Shown: positions 8,671 to 18,152, counted from the stretch's first letter. The stretch is DNA of 39,670 bases from Marinomonas pontica (GCF_026191375.1 NZ_JAODTL010000010.1:1-39670), one strand, 5' to 3'. Numbers and translations: made by a program. Notes: generated from the sequence alone by a model not told the origin.

Positions 8671-10488
8671 ATGCGCCTGTTTCAGAAAAAGATGTGGCTC
8701 TCTGTTTTTAAGCAATGGCTGTTATACGGTTTTATTGTCCTAGTTATTGTCATCACGCTGGCGGTCTTTAGCATCATTACCCACACCAGTGACAGCTCGA
8801 AAAACAACAGCCGCCGCGTGTTTGAAAGTGCGCTGTGGAATGCCCTTCAGCTGCAATTGCAATCCTATCGTTTTCTGAACTATTTAATCGAGCTAGACCA
8901 GACAGCGACGTCACTCAACGGTGACGCTTTCTTTGAATATGACCTGCTGATGAGCCGCGTTGACCTACTAAGAGAAGGCGATGTGGCGACCTTGGTACGG
9001 AACTTTGAAAGCGGCCGTACGACGCGATTACTCAATATCATTAATGGCGAACTCGAATTATTGAGTTTTCAGCTGTCAAAAATCGAAGGCGGCGACTTTG
9101 CGTATCTGCCCACCTTGGTGGAAAGAATCAAAAGCATCGATACGCAGATCAATGAATTTGTCACCTTGGTCAACAAAGGCAGCAATAACTACATCTCATC
9201 TCAACACCAAAAGCTGCAAAAGAACTTAGACGACATTCAGCTGTTGTCGATCATGTTGCTCGCTTGCTTGTTTTGTCTGTGCTTTTTTATCATCAAAGGA
9301 GTCTCCGAACTCAAGCGCGTTGTTAGGCGAAATAACGCTCTCAACGTCAATATTCAAGCGGTACACGAAGACAAAGCCCGTACCTTGGCGTTCGTTAACC
9401 AAGAAACACGTAGGCCTATCCACGCGATTTTGGGAGCGGCCAGCGCACTCAACAATCCCACTCCCCCCAATAACACCGCCGCGCTGTCAAAACACATAGA
9501 AGAATCAGGGCATCAACTACTGCAAATCATCGAGATGCTCTCGGATTTGTCTCTGATTGATGCCCAAAAACTCACGCTAACGCCAACCACAGAGCGACTG
9601 CAACCGCACATCGAAAATTGTCTCACGCAATTTGATGGTCATATGGCTCGTAAAGGACTGCAAAGTATGGTGTATGTTGACCCAGCCCTGCCGCCTTACA
9701 TCAGTGTCGACTTCATGAGAATCAAAGAGATCTTGGTCGCGCTGGTCAAAAACGCCATTGCTCATACCTCGTCCGGCAGCATCAGCTTACAAGTTCGACC
9801 TTCGGCCTCCGCTGCGCCGTCTTTGCCACTGCCGTCTGGCATAAGCGAAATCCGCGTGTTGCAAATCGCCCTGAGAGACACAGGCCAAGGCATGCCCGAT
9901 GAATTACAGCAAAGCCTAAGAGCCAACCCTACCCTCCCTATGCAAAAAGAAGGGCCTCTGCCAAGCACCGTCGGTTTGGATTTGGCACTGTGCCACAAAC
10001 TGGTGTACCTCATGCAAGGCGAAATGCATTTCTCCTGCGCGCCGCAAAAAGGCTGTGAATTTTGGGTAGACATCCCCTTCTATGTACCAGAAAAGCAGCC
10101 AGAAGACGCAAAGCAAAACGCCTTAATGTGGCCTGAAAACACGCAAATATTGCTCATAGAAACCGACCCACAGCTTGCCAAAATCATCAGTTTGCAGCTG
10201 ACGGCGTTGCAGCTTGACGTCATTCTAGCCAAAGACGGAAGCCTGCAAGACAACCACAACAGCGATCTTATTATTGTGGGTAACAGCCCAAAATTTGAAC
10301 GCGATGGTCACGACGCCTTACAGCAATGGAAAAGCCGAGCTTGCCCGGTATTGAGCTACAATCCACAGGCTATAAACCACCCAGAGTCATCGGTAAAAGC
10401 GCTGCATTTTCCATTGACGCAAAGCCAACTAGAGCGGTTAATTACCAGCCTTTTAACCGATCTAAAAAAACGATCAAAAAACCAATAA
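8671..10488 (+). CDS. Membrane hybrid histidine kinase with degenerate phosphoacceptor and pseudo-receiver
   Basis: A 605-residue protein with transmembrane helices at about 17-36 and 190-210 enclosing a 150-residue periplasmic sensor region, then a HisKA-like helix, an HATPase_c domain and a C-terminal receiver-like domain (about 490-600). Aligning FVNQETRRPIHAILG with the usual FLANMSHEIRTPLNAIIG places Gln244 where the phosphoacceptor His should be. The ATP-binding domain keeps the N-box Asn (KNAIAHT, N361) and G1 (DTGQGMP), but its G2 box is altered (STVGLDLAL). The receiver-like domain has Gly537 at the expected Asp (DLIIVGNSP) and Phe for the conserved Lys (LHFPLT). It is thus unlikely to autophosphorylate in the normal way. 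It forms a tight cluster with the upstream secreted protein and the downstream Hpt gene. Confidence 0.85.
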   Translation: MRLFQKKMWLSVFKQWLLYGFIVLVIVITLAVFSIITHTSDSSKNNSRRVFESALWNALQLQLQSYRFLNYLIELDQTATSLNGDAFFEYDLLMSRVDLLREGDVATLVRNFESGRTTRLLNIINGELELLSFQLSKIEGGDFAYLPTLVERIKSIDTQINEFVTLVNKGSNNYISSQHQKLQKNLDDIQLLSIMLLACLFCLCFFIIKGVSELKRVVRRNNALNVNIQAVHEDKARTLAFVNQETRRPIHAILGAASALNNPTPPNNTAALSKHIEESGHQLLQIIEMLSDLSLIDAQKLTLTPTTERLQPHIENCLTQFDGHMARKGLQSMVYVDPALPPYISVDFMRIKEILVALVKNAIAHTSSGSISLQVRPSASAAPSLPLPSGISEIRVLQIALRDTGQGMPDELQQSLRANPTLPMQKEGPLPSTVGLDLALCHKLVYLMQGEMHFSCAPQKGCEFWVDIPFYVPEKQPEDAKQNALMWPENTQILLIETDPQLAKIISLQLTALQLDVILAKDGSLQDNHNSDLIIVGNSPKFERDGHDALQQWKSRACPVLSYNPQAINHPESSVKALHFPLTQSQLERLITSLLTDLKKRSKNQ

Positions 10489-10528
10489 AAAATAATCCGT
10501 AAAAATACGCCACTATAGGTGAGTAAAC

Positions 10529-10861
10529 ATGATTGATCATGAGCATTTAGAGTCCCTAACCCAACTGATTGGAAAAGACACCATGGACCAAATACGGTTG
10601 GAGTTCATTGACGACAGCCATGAAAAAATGACACAGCTGTTGCAGGCGTGGGAAGAGCGTAATTACGACGCATTAAGAGACATCAGCCACTCGCTCAAAT
10701 CAGCCAGCTTAAACATGGCATTACGACGGTTCGCCGAACAATGCCAACAGATTGAAATGGCGTCGATTCAGCACGATGGACAAGCCATTCAACCCATCAT
10801 CCATCAACTTCCCGCCCTTCATCAAGCGTCTCTCAATGCGCTGGCAGACCTTTTTACCTAA
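10529..10861 (+). CDS. Stand-alone Hpt phosphotransfer protein
   Basis: A 110-residue all-helical protein with a histidine phosphotransfer motif, ISHSLKSASLNMAL, in which His54 is the expected phosphoacceptor and the following Lys is conserved. It begins 40 bases after the degenerate kinase and is presumably expressed with it. No intact receiver protein is encoded beside it, so both the phosphate donor and the acceptor are unknown. Since the neighbouring kinase lacks both its His and its receiver Asp, this is the only intact phosphorylatable residue in the cassette. A start at the first ATG (10529) with upstream TAGGTGA is reasonable. Confidence 0.85.
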   Translation: MIDHEHLESLTQLIGKDTMDQIRLEFIDDSHEKMTQLLQAWEERNYDALRDISHSLKSASLNMALRRFAEQCQQIEMASIQHDGQAIQPIIHQLPALHQASLNALADLFT

Positions 10862-10876
10862 CCTTGATCAACGAAC

Positions 10877-11377
10877 TTAGATCGTCCAAGCAAAATCGGT
10901 GGCGTCCATAAACGTCGCCACCAAGCTTTCTAGTCCCGCTTGATCCGTCTCAGAGAAACGATTCACCCGTGGGCTGTCCATATCAAACACCGCCACCAGC
11001 TTGCCATCCATGACGAGGGGAATAACCACTTCACTGGCTGACGCCGCATCACAGGCAATGTGCCCATCAAAGGCATGAACGTCTTCAATACGTTGAGTTT
11101 GTAACGTCTCTGCTGCTTTGCCACACACGCCACGACCAAAGGGAATGCGAGTGCAAGCCACTTTGCCAACGTATGGCCCAAGCACCAATTCTTCGCCACG
11201 AGCAAAATAAAAACCGGACCAGTTTAAGTCCGTTACCGTTTGCATCACAAACGCAGAGAATTGAGCGGCATTACAAATGAAATCGCGCTCACCACTGAGT
11301 AACGCGGCCAATTGGGTATTAAGCGCTTGGTAAGACTCTTCAAGTGAGCCAGTAGACTGGGGTTCTATAGTAAACAT
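10877..11377 (-). CDS. msrC: Free methionine-(R)-sulfoxide reductase (GAF domain, MsrC)
   Basis: A single GAF-domain enzyme of about 166 residues that reduces free methionine R-sulfoxide in the cytoplasm with thioredoxin. The characteristic signatures are present: WSGFYF, GPYVGKVACTRIPFGRG, GVCGKAAET, HIACDAASASEVVIP and VFDMDSP. The three redox cysteines of the family are present (VAC, GVC, HIAC). The frame can be read from a GTG at 11389, but the ATG at 11377 is preceded by AGGTG at suitable spacing and matches family length, so I use it. It is convergent with the Hpt gene and lies downstream of phoU. Confidence 0.92.
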   Translation of the reverse strand: MFTIEPQSTGSLEESYQALNTQLAALLSGERDFICNAAQFSAFVMQTVTDLNWSGFYFARGEELVLGPYVGKVACTRIPFGRGVCGKAAETLQTQRIEDVHAFDGHIACDAASASEVVIPLVMDGKLVAVFDMDSPRVNRFSETDQAGLESLVATFMDATDFAWTI

Positions 11378-11449
11378 CGGTTTTTGCACCTAATAAAACA
11401 AAAAAGCGATGATAACAAAGACAGGAAAAGACGAGGAGGAAATTATGGG

Positions 11450-11493
11450 GACGCTGTTTCTTGGTCGCTTACTCGCCACCAAGAAACAGCGTC
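11450..11493. repeat. 16-bp perfect inverted repeat downstream of phoU
   Basis: Arms at 11450-11465 (GACGCTGTTTCTTGGT) and 11478-11493 with a 12-nt loop, 9 bases beyond the phoU stop. There is no U tract on the minus strand, so it is not a classical terminator. It may cap the 3' end of the pst transcript. The plus strand through it also reads as a short open frame with an AGGAGG site (see findings). Confidence 0.7.
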
Positions 11494-11502
11494 GGTATTT
11501 AC

Positions 11503-12219
11503 TTAGCTTTTGGTACCAACTTCACCCGCCAGATCGTTCACGTTCACATGACGTACATCGACGCCTTTCACCATGAAGATCAAATGCTGACAAGTATGGC
11601 GCGCGTGATCGCCGATACGCTCTAACGAACGCAACACCCAAATCACGTTGATCACACGAGAAATACTGCGTGGATCTTCCATCATGTACGTCACCAAAGA
11701 ACGCATCGCTGTGTTGTATTCTTGGTCTACCGCACGGTCTTGTTTCGCGACTTTGATCGCGGCATCGATGTCTAAACGAGCGTAAGCGTCCAAAGAATCG
11801 TGAATCATGCGAGTCACCATTTGACCAATTCGGTTGATCTCAACGTAACCACGCGGAGACTCACCTTCGTTGATCAAGTTCAACGTCAAGTTCGCAATCT
11901 TTTTCGCTTCATCGCCCATACGCTCTAGCTCGCTTACGGCTTTGCTGATCGACAAAATCATGCGCAAATCCGACGCAGCAGGTTGGCGCTTTGCCAAGAT
12001 ACGACGGCATTCTTCGTCGATCAAACCGTCCAGCTGATTGACCGTAGCGTCTTGGTTTTTCACGTCTTCTGCCAAAGAACCATTGGCGTCCAATAACGCT
12101 TGTACCGCGTCCTGAACTTGGTTCTCAACCACACCACCCATTGTCAAAAAATGCTGGCGGAGCAGTTCTAATTCGTTGTTGAACTGCTGAGAAATATGAT
12201 CCGTTGTTAATTCTTTCAT
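11503..12219 (-). CDS. phoU: PhoU, phosphate signalling and Pst regulator
   Basis: A 238-residue helical protein with two PhoU repeats, each holding an acidic E/DxxxD-type metal-binding pattern (ELERMGDEAKKIANL and SLERIGDHARHTCQHL). PhoU relays the transport state of Pst to PhoR and restrains phosphate uptake. It follows pstB by 15 bases with a GGGGGA ribosome-binding site and is the last gene of the pst operon. Length matches the family. Confidence 0.95.
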   Translation of the reverse strand: MKELTTDHISQQFNNELELLRQHFLTMGGVVENQVQDAVQALLDANGSLAEDVKNQDATVNQLDGLIDEECRRILAKRQPAASDLRMILSISKAVSELERMGDEAKKIANLTLNLINEGESPRGYVEINRIGQMVTRMIHDSLDAYARLDIDAAIKVAKQDRAVDQEYNTAMRSLVTYMMEDPRSISRVINVIWVLRSLERIGDHARHTCQHLIFMVKGVDVRHVNVNDLAGEVGTKS

Positions 12220-12233
12220 AGTGCGTCCCCCGC

Positions 12234-13063
12234 CTAGCCGTAGCGGCCCGTGATGTAGTCTTCTGTTTGTTGTTTGCTTGGATTCGTGAACAAGGTGTTC
12301 GTGTCACCAAACTCAACCAAATCACCCATATACATAAACGCTGTGTAATCAGACACACGCGCCGCTTGTTGCATGTTGTGCGTCACAATGGCGATGGTGA
12401 AATCGTTTTTCAGCTCGTGAATCAGCTCTTCAATTTTCAACGTGGAAATAGGGTCCAACGCCGATGCAGGCTCATCCAACAACAATACTTCAGGTTTTAC
12501 CGCGACAGTACGCGCAATAACCAAACGCTGCTGCTGACCACCAGACATGCCTAACGCACTCTCGTGCAAACGGTCTTTTACTTCGTCCCACAACGCCGCA
12601 GAACGCAATGCCCACTCAACCGTTTCGTCTAAAAGACGCTTTTTATTGATACCTTGAATACGAAGGCCGTACGCCACGTTTTCATAGATGCTTTTGGGAA
12701 TGGGTTCGGCTTTTGGAATACCATGCCCACGCGACGACGTAGCTCAGCCACGTCGGTTCCTTTGGCGTAAATGTTGTTGTCATGAAGGTTGATCTCACCC
12801 GTAATGCGGCAGCTATCAACCAAATCGTTCATACGGTTAAAGCAACGCAACAGAGTCGATTTACCACAGCCAGAAGGCCCGATAAATGCCGTTACTTTTT
12901 TCTCAGGGATGATCATATTCACCCCTTTCAATGCTTCTTTCTCACCGTAGTATAGGTGCAAATCGTTTACGGATAAGCAAACCGCTTCGTCTTCAATGCG
13001 CAATGCCTGTTGGCTACGCTGCATTGCTGAAATATCAATAGAGTGTGTTTTAACGTCGCTCAT
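12234..13063 (-). CDS. pstB: Phosphate ABC transporter ATP-binding protein PstB, interrupted by an apparent one-base deletion
   Basis: The reading frame is split into an N-terminal part (13063 to 12629) and a C-terminal part that continues in another frame down to 12234. Walker [10 protein letters not shown] and the Q loop [10 protein letters not shown] are in the first part. The signature [13 protein letters not shown], Walker [14 protein letters not shown] and H loop VTHNMQQ are in the second. Adding one A to the run at 12692-12695 (AAAA on the coding strand) restores [18 protein letters not shown] and a 276-residue protein of normal PstB length. Without repair the ATPase would be non-functional. 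A sequence error in the short A run is the simplest explanation, but a true mutation would make phosphate import inactive and probably derepress the Pho regulon. Confidence 0.9.
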
Positions 13064-13083
13064 AATCGTCTCTTCCCCGCTGC

Positions 13084-14796
13084 TTACATTTCCAGCGATT
13101 TGTATTTTTCACGTAAATGGTTTCGGATCGTTACTGCTGATAAGTTTAACAAAGCAATAACCAACACAAGTAAAAACGCTGTTGCATAGACCAATGGTCG
13201 TGCGGCTTCTACGTTGGGACTTTGGAAGCCCACGTCGTAAATATGGAAGCCTAAGTGCATGAACTTCTGATCCAAATGGATATAAGGGTAGTTGCCATCT
13301 AATGGCAAAGAAGGTGCTAATTTCACCACACCCACCAACATCAATGGTGCCACTTCACCCGCAGCACGAGCTACCGCCAAGATGACCCCTGTCATGATCG
13401 CAGGACTGGCCATCGGCAACACAACACGCCATAAGGTTTCGGCTTTCGTTGCGCCCAACGCCAAGCTGCCTTCACGCACATTTCGAGGAATACGTGACAA
13501 ACCTTCTTCGGTTGCCACAATCACCACAGGCACGGTCAATAGCGCCAGAGTGATAGATGCCCACATCAAACCACCCGTACCAAATGTCGGCGACGGCAAG
13601 GCTTCAGGAAAGAACGCTTGGTCGATGCCAGAACCTAAGAAGTAAATAAAGAATCCCAAACCAAACACACCGTATACGATGGAAGGCACGCCCGCTAAGT
13701 TGTTTACCGCGATACGAATAACGCGTGTCACCCAACCTTGCGCCGCGTATTCACGCAGATAAACCGCGGCCACCACACCAAATGGCGTCACCAAAACCGT
13801 CATCAACAAGACCATCATTACCGTACCGAAAATGGCAGGGAACACGCCGCCTTCTGTATTGGCTTCACGAGGTTCGTCAGACAAGAACTCCCACAACTTA
13901 GTGAAGTAGAAACTCATTTTCTGACCCACGTTCATCGCGTTCGCACGGTAAGCATGAACAATCTTAGCCACGGGCATTTCATGCTCCGTTCCGTCCATCA
14001 CCTGAACCACGAAAGTATCGCGGTTAATTTGTGAATACAGATTGATCAAGCTTTGTTGCAAGCCTTTGTACTCTTCGTCGTATTGGCTACGCTCGACCGC
14101 CAAGTCTGCTTCTGCCGCTGGCGTTAGCTTGCCTTCTAGCTCAAGGCGACGCTGCTTCAATCGAATACGCTCTAGCGCGTAGTTGATCTTACCAATGTCT
14201 GTCTTTTCGATTTCATGGATTTCATCAAAAATCGTAGCCGCACGCGCAATGCTCTTTTCAAACACAGCCCATGTCGCTAACGCCGACTCAGTTGGCGTTA
14301 TATCGCTGGTTTCAGATGCGACTTTTCCGTCTTCCTTCACCGCTTTTAAGTAACCGTACAAGTTACCCCATTCACGGCGTTCTGCTGTAAACAGCATCTC
14401 TGGTCGTTTCGTTTCTGTCAGATATTCATCGATCACCCAGCGAAAATCCGAACCATAAACGTCACGGTTACCGGTTTTCATCAGAGTACGCTGCATTAAC
14501 TGATGGTTGTCAGGAATATCAATGCCCGCTTCACGCAATTGCGCCGCTGGCACTTCCACACTTTCAACACGCTCAGCCACGATGTTGTATTCCGATTCAC
14601 CTGGAAGCGCGTAATGAGATTCCACCACATCCGCAGGCCAAAAATGCCCTAAACCACGAACGGCGATCAGCAGCAATAAACCCACTACCATGATGACGGA
14701 AATCGCCACGGCGCCCGCGTTTAGCCACACCCATGGGTCACCCGCTTTCACCCATTCAGATACGGACTTTTTCTTCATTTTCATTTCAGTACTCAT
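13084..14796 (-). CDS. pstA: Phosphate ABC transporter permease PstA, long form with large periplasmic region
   Basis: A 570-residue permease, about twice the length of E. coli PstA. Residues 1-46 give a cytoplasmic tail and first helix ([21 protein letters not shown]). Residues about 50-310 are a hydrophilic, partly coiled-coil extracytoplasmic region of the DUF3333 type. Residues about 315-565 form the permease domain with the EAA loop [20 protein letters not shown] and [15 protein letters not shown]. The long form occurs in several gammaproteobacteria. Its ATG overlaps the pstC stop as TAATG, so the two permeases are translationally coupled. It ends 20 bases before pstB. Confidence 0.93.
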   Translation of the reverse strand: MSTEMKMKKKSVSEWVKAGDPWVWLNAGAVAISVIMVVGLLLLIAVRGLGHFWPADVVESHYALPGESEYNIVAERVESVEVPAAQLREAGIDIPDNHQLMQRTLMKTGNRDVYGSDFRWVIDEYLTETKRPEMLFTAERREWGNLYGYLKAVKEDGKVASETSDITPTESALATWAVFEKSIARAATIFDEIHEIEKTDIGKINYALERIRLKQRRLELEGKLTPAAEADLAVERSQYDEEYKGLQQSLINLYSQINRDTFVVQVMDGTEHEMPVAKIVHAYRANAMNVGQKMSFYFTKLWEFLSDEPREANTEGGVFPAIFGTVMMVLLMTVLVTPFGVVAAVYLREYAAQGWVTRVIRIAVNNLAGVPSIVYGVFGLGFFIYFLGSGIDQAFFPEALPSPTFGTGGLMWASITLALLTVPVVIVATEEGLSRIPRNVREGSLALGATKAETLWRVVLPMASPAIMTGVILAVARAAGEVAPLMLVGVVKLAPSLPLDGNYPYIHLDQKFMHLGFHIYDVGFQSPNVEAARPLVYATAFLLVLVIALLNLSAVTIRNHLREKYKSLEM

Positions 14797-17060
14797 TATA
14801 GCGACCCGTATTTTTTGCGTAGGTGCTGACGCACGGTTTCAGCGATTGTGTTCACCACAAAGGTGAAGATAAAGAGCACAAACGCCGCTAAGAACAAGAT
14901 TCGGTAATGTGAGCTGCCCACTTCAGATTCCGGTACTTCTACCGCCAAGTTGGCCGCTAGCGTCCGCATACCTTCGAAGATATTGGCGTCCATGATTGGC
15001 GTGTTGCCCGTTGCCATCAATACGATCATGGTTTCACCCACGGCACGACCCATACCGATCATCACCGCAGAGAAAATACCTGGGCTCGCTGTTGGTAATA
15101 CCACGCGAGTCATGGTTTGCCAGTAAGTCGCCCCCAATGCCAATGACCCTTGAGTTAAGGCTTTTGGCACGCTGAAGATGGCGTCTTCCGTGATAGAGAA
15201 GATGGTTGGGATAACCGCAAAGCCCATGGCAAAACCCACTACCAATGCGTTACGTTGGTCGAACGTGATACCAAGGTCATTGGTGATCCAGCCGCGAATG
15301 TTACCGCCGAAGAAATTCAGCTCAATGATTGGGCTCATCGCCAAACACAACCACGCCAAGAACACGATCACCGGAATCAACAACAGTGGCTGCCAGCCTT
15401 CTGGCACCAACCAACGTAAATTCTGAGGCAAACGCGACCAGCAATACGCAAACACGAGAATACCGACAGGCAGCACAACAAACACACTAAAGGTCGCGGC
15501 TAGGTTTTCTTCCAAGAAAGGCGCAAAGAACAAACCGGCTAAGAAGCCCAAAATAACGGTTGGCAAGGCTTCCATTAACTCGATCACTGGCTTGATCTTA
15601 CGACGCAACGCAGGCGCCATGAAATACGCCGTGTAAATCGCACCACAAATCGCCAATGGCACCGCCATCAACATCGCGTAGAAAGCGGCTTTTAGCGTAC
15701 CAAACGCCAATGGCATCAAGCTGTATTTCGGCTCGAAGTCGTTGTTCGCCGCAGAAGACTGCCAGGTGTACGTCGGCTCTTGGTAACCTTCGTACCACAC
15801 CTTGCCCCACAAAGAAGACCAAGACACTTCTGGGTGCTCGTTATCAACGTGGAAAAAGTGCAGCCCCTTGTCGTCTTCCAACAACAGGCCATTAGCACGA
15901 GGAGAGAAACTGATCAGTCGAGCGTTGTTGTCGCTCAGCTTTTCGTTAATAACTTGGCGCGTAGACGTGGCGTTGTAAATCGCCACCAAGCCACGCTCAT
16001 CCAAGGTCGCAAAGCCTTTACGGCGTTGCTCCATCGCTAAATCAACAATCGCGATAGGCTGCTTAACGTCACGAATAAAGGTCAGTTTTTCTTCATTCTC
16101 TTCATTACGCACATTGAACCACTGGCTCACATGACCGGACGAATCGGCCACCATAATCGATGACTTACCCAATAAATAGCTCATTGAAACAAGCTTAGTG
16201 TTTGGGTCTTTAAACAAGGACATCGCGTCTTTCAGCGCAATGTTATCGAAGTCGCGAAGGTCGAATTCGCTCAACGCACCAGAACGTGTTGCCACGTACA
16301 AATAGCGCTGGTCGCCACTCAGCAGCATGCTCGCGACATCCGCCACAAAAGGCAATGACTCGCTTTGCTCGCTTAGTTCCACTTCTTCGGTGATGAAGTT
16401 CACTTCTTTAGAGACTTTCGTGATGGCGCTTTTTGTGTCACCAATTGCCGCCATGGTCAGGCTGTCGCTGCCATCACGGACGGTGAGTTTTTTAATCGCA
16501 AAATCCGCCACATCGATCGCGTCTTCACCGTAAGGGTATTCCACGACTGGGGTGATTTTACGTTTGCCATCAGGGTAGGAAATTTTGTAATCGTGTTTCA
16601 CGATGAGCGCTTTGCCGTCTTCGTAACCAAACGCCACTAAACGACTGGTATCCGATTCAACCGCAAACGCGGTGACTTTTTCAGAACGAAGGTTTTTAAC
16701 CCTGTTGATCACACTGCCGTCAGCAACAGAAAAGAAGACAATACTGCCATTACTCGTCACTCGCATGCCAACTTCGGATTGCTCTTCGGTTGTCAAATAA
16801 AGGCTCTTTCCTTGATCCTCTGCAGGCAAGGCATAACTTGCCTCAGCATCAATGCTGGCGCTAGAAAATAAAGGCGCCACTTCATATAGTAAGTAGAAGC
16901 AAATAAGCAGCACAGCCAAAATAACACTGCTGCCTCCCACGGCAATACCCATTCCAGCCATACGGTCTTTCAGGGCGCGAATTTTTCGATGACGCTTTAA
17001 AGCTGGCGTATTGAAATCCAGTTCAGGCATCTGATGGTCAGTTGATTTAGTCATCCGCAT
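14796..17060 (-). CDS. pstC: Phosphate ABC transporter permease PstC, long form with periplasmic propeller-like insert
   Basis: A 754-residue permease, over twice the E. coli length. A first helix at about 38-62 is followed by roughly 370 extracytoplasmic residues with repeated beta-rich units resembling a WD/propeller fold (for example GDQRYLYVATRSGALSEFDLR and LDERGLVAIYNATST). The permease domain runs from about 445 to the end, with the EAA loop ALGATYWQTMTRVVLPTASP and GRAVGETMIVLMATGN. Two starts are possible, ATG at 17060 or 17054; neither has a strong ribosome-binding site. A near-consensus Pho box lies 27 bases upstream. Confidence 0.92.
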   Translation of the reverse strand: MRMTKSTDHQMPELDFNTPALKRHRKIRALKDRMAGMGIAVGGSSVILAVLLICFYLLYEVAPLFSSASIDAEASYALPAEDQGKSLYLTTEEQSEVGMRVTSNGSIVFFSVADGSVINRVKNLRSEKVTAFAVESDTSRLVAFGYEDGKALIVKHDYKISYPDGKRKITPVVEYPYGEDAIDVADFAIKKLTVRDGSDSLTMAAIGDTKSAITKVSKEVNFITEEVELSEQSESLPFVADVASMLLSGDQRYLYVATRSGALSEFDLRDFDNIALKDAMSLFKDPNTKLVSMSYLLGKSSIMVADSSGHVSQWFNVRNEENEEKLTFIRDVKQPIAIVDLAMEQRRKGFATLDERGLVAIYNATSTRQVINEKLSDNNARLISFSPRANGLLLEDDKGLHFFHVDNEHPEVSWSSLWGKVWYEGYQEPTYTWQSSAANNDFEPKYSLMPLAFGTLKAAFYAMLMAVPLAICGAIYTAYFMAPALRRKIKPVIELMEALPTVILGFLAGLFFAPFLEENLAATFSVFVVLPVGILVFAYCWSRLPQNLRWLVPEGWQPLLLIPVIVFLAWLCLAMSPIIELNFFGGNIRGWITNDLGITFDQRNALVVGFAMGFAVIPTIFSITEDAIFSVPKALTQGSLALGATYWQTMTRVVLPTASPGIFSAVMIGMGRAVGETMIVLMATGNTPIMDANIFEGMRTLAANLAVEVPESEVGSSHYRILFLAAFVLFIFTFVVNTIAETVRQHLRKKYGSL

Positions 17061-17086
17061 TCATCTTTGTTGTGTGACGTTTTTAT

Positions 17087-17104
17087 GTGACAGTAGTGTG
17101 ACAG
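17087..17104 (-). promoter_or_regulatory. Pho box upstream of pstC
   Basis: On the minus strand the sequence is CTGTCACACTACTGTCAC: two CTGTCAC units with 11-base start-to-start spacing, the arrangement of the PhoB consensus. A weaker ACGTCAC follows at 17080-17074. It sits 27 bases before the pstC start and after the pstS stop, so PhoB may drive pstCAB-phoU from an internal promoter. I see no convincing -10 at the expected distance. Confidence 0.75.
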
Positions 17105-17118
17105 CCTACGAAGAAAGC

Positions 17119-17150
17119 AAAGTAGGAGAGCGTTTCGGCCCTCCTACTTT
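17119..17150 (-). terminator. Intercistronic hairpin between pstS and pstC
   Basis: A 10-bp stem (AAAGTAGGAG / CTCCTACTTT) with a 12-base loop lies 34 bases after the pstS stop, followed on the minus strand by TTTGCTTTC. It is likely a partial terminator or processing site that lets PstS be made in excess of the membrane components. Confidence 0.6.
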
Positions 17151-17183
17151 TAGCATCTACTTCGTAGCTCGCTACAGCGTTAC

Positions 17184-18152
17184 TTAGTTAATACCTAGAT
17201 CTTTAAGGTACTTACTCGCAACTTTCGCTGGAAGAGGAACATAACCGTCTTTTACGACAACCTCTTGACCCATTTTAGAAAGTACCATTTTAACGAATTC
17301 ACGTTGTAGTGGTTCAAGCGGCTTGTTAGGCGCTTTGTTTACGTAAACGTAAAGGAAACGAGACAATGGGTATTTACCTGTTGCTGCGTTTTCAATCGTT
17401 GCGTCGATGAACTCGCCGCCTTCTTTCTTAGTTAGTGGTACAGCACGTACAGAAGACGTTTTGTAACCAATACCAGAGTAACCAATACCGTTAAGAGATG
17501 TAGATACAGACTGTACTACAGACGCAGAACCTGGCTGCTCGTTTACAGAGTTTTTGAAGTCGCCTTTGTAAAGTGCGTGCTCTTTGAAGTAACCGTAAGT
17601 ACCAGATACAGAGTTACGACCAAACAACTGAACGTCACGATTCGCCCAAGCGCCAGTCAAACCCGCTTTGCCCCAGTTAGTGATGTCTTCGCTGTGTCCA
17701 CCTTTACGAGTAGAAGAGAAGATCGCATCCACTTCTGGAAGAGACATACCTTTGATTGGGTTATCTTTGTGTACGAAAACCGCTAGAGCATCGATAGCCA
17801 CTGGAATTGCTGTTGGCTTGTAGCCGTATTTTTTCTCAAACGCTGCGATTTCTTTGTCTTTCATTGTACGAGACATAGGACCGAAGTTTGATGTGCCTTC
17901 AGTCAATGCTGGTGGCGCAGTAGAAGAACCAGCCGCTTGGATCTGGATGTTCACGTTAGGGTAAAGACGTTTGAAGTCTTCTGCCCAAAGTGTCATCAAG
18001 TTTGCTAATGTGTCAGAGCCAACACTTGAAATATTGCCAGAAACGCCACTTGCTTTGCTGTAAGACATCAAATTTGAGTCAACATCGGCAAAAGCGTTAA
18101 CAGAAACGCCTACCGCTGCTGTCATCGCTAAACCTGCAACTAGTTTTTTCAT
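17184..18152 (-). CDS. pstS: Phosphate ABC transporter periplasmic binding protein PstS
   Basis: A periplasmic phosphate-binding protein of about 322 residues. The Sec signal peptide is [20 protein letters not shown] with cleavage after AFA (residue 22). Phosphate-site phrases include [52 protein letters not shown] and [13 protein letters not shown] longer open frame begins at 18179, but the ATG at 18152 starts the signal peptide and has GAGG eight bases upstream. It begins the pstSCAB-phoU operon and has its own Pho-type promoter. Confidence 0.94.
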   Translation of the reverse strand: MKKLVAGLAMTAAVGVSVNAFADVDSNLMSYSKASGVSGNISSVGSDTLANLMTLWAEDFKRLYPNVNIQIQAAGSSTAPPALTEGTSNFGPMSRTMKDKEIAAFEKKYGYKPTAIPVAIDALAVFVHKDNPIKGMSLPEVDAIFSSTRKGGHSEDITNWGKAGLTGAWANRDVQLFGRNSVSGTYGYFKEHALYKGDFKNSVNEQPGSASVVQSVSTSLNGIGYSGIGYKTSSVRAVPLTKKEGGEFIDATIENAATGKYPLSRFLYVYVNKAPNKPLEPLQREFVKMVLSKMGQEVVVKDGYVPLPAKVASKYLKDLGIN

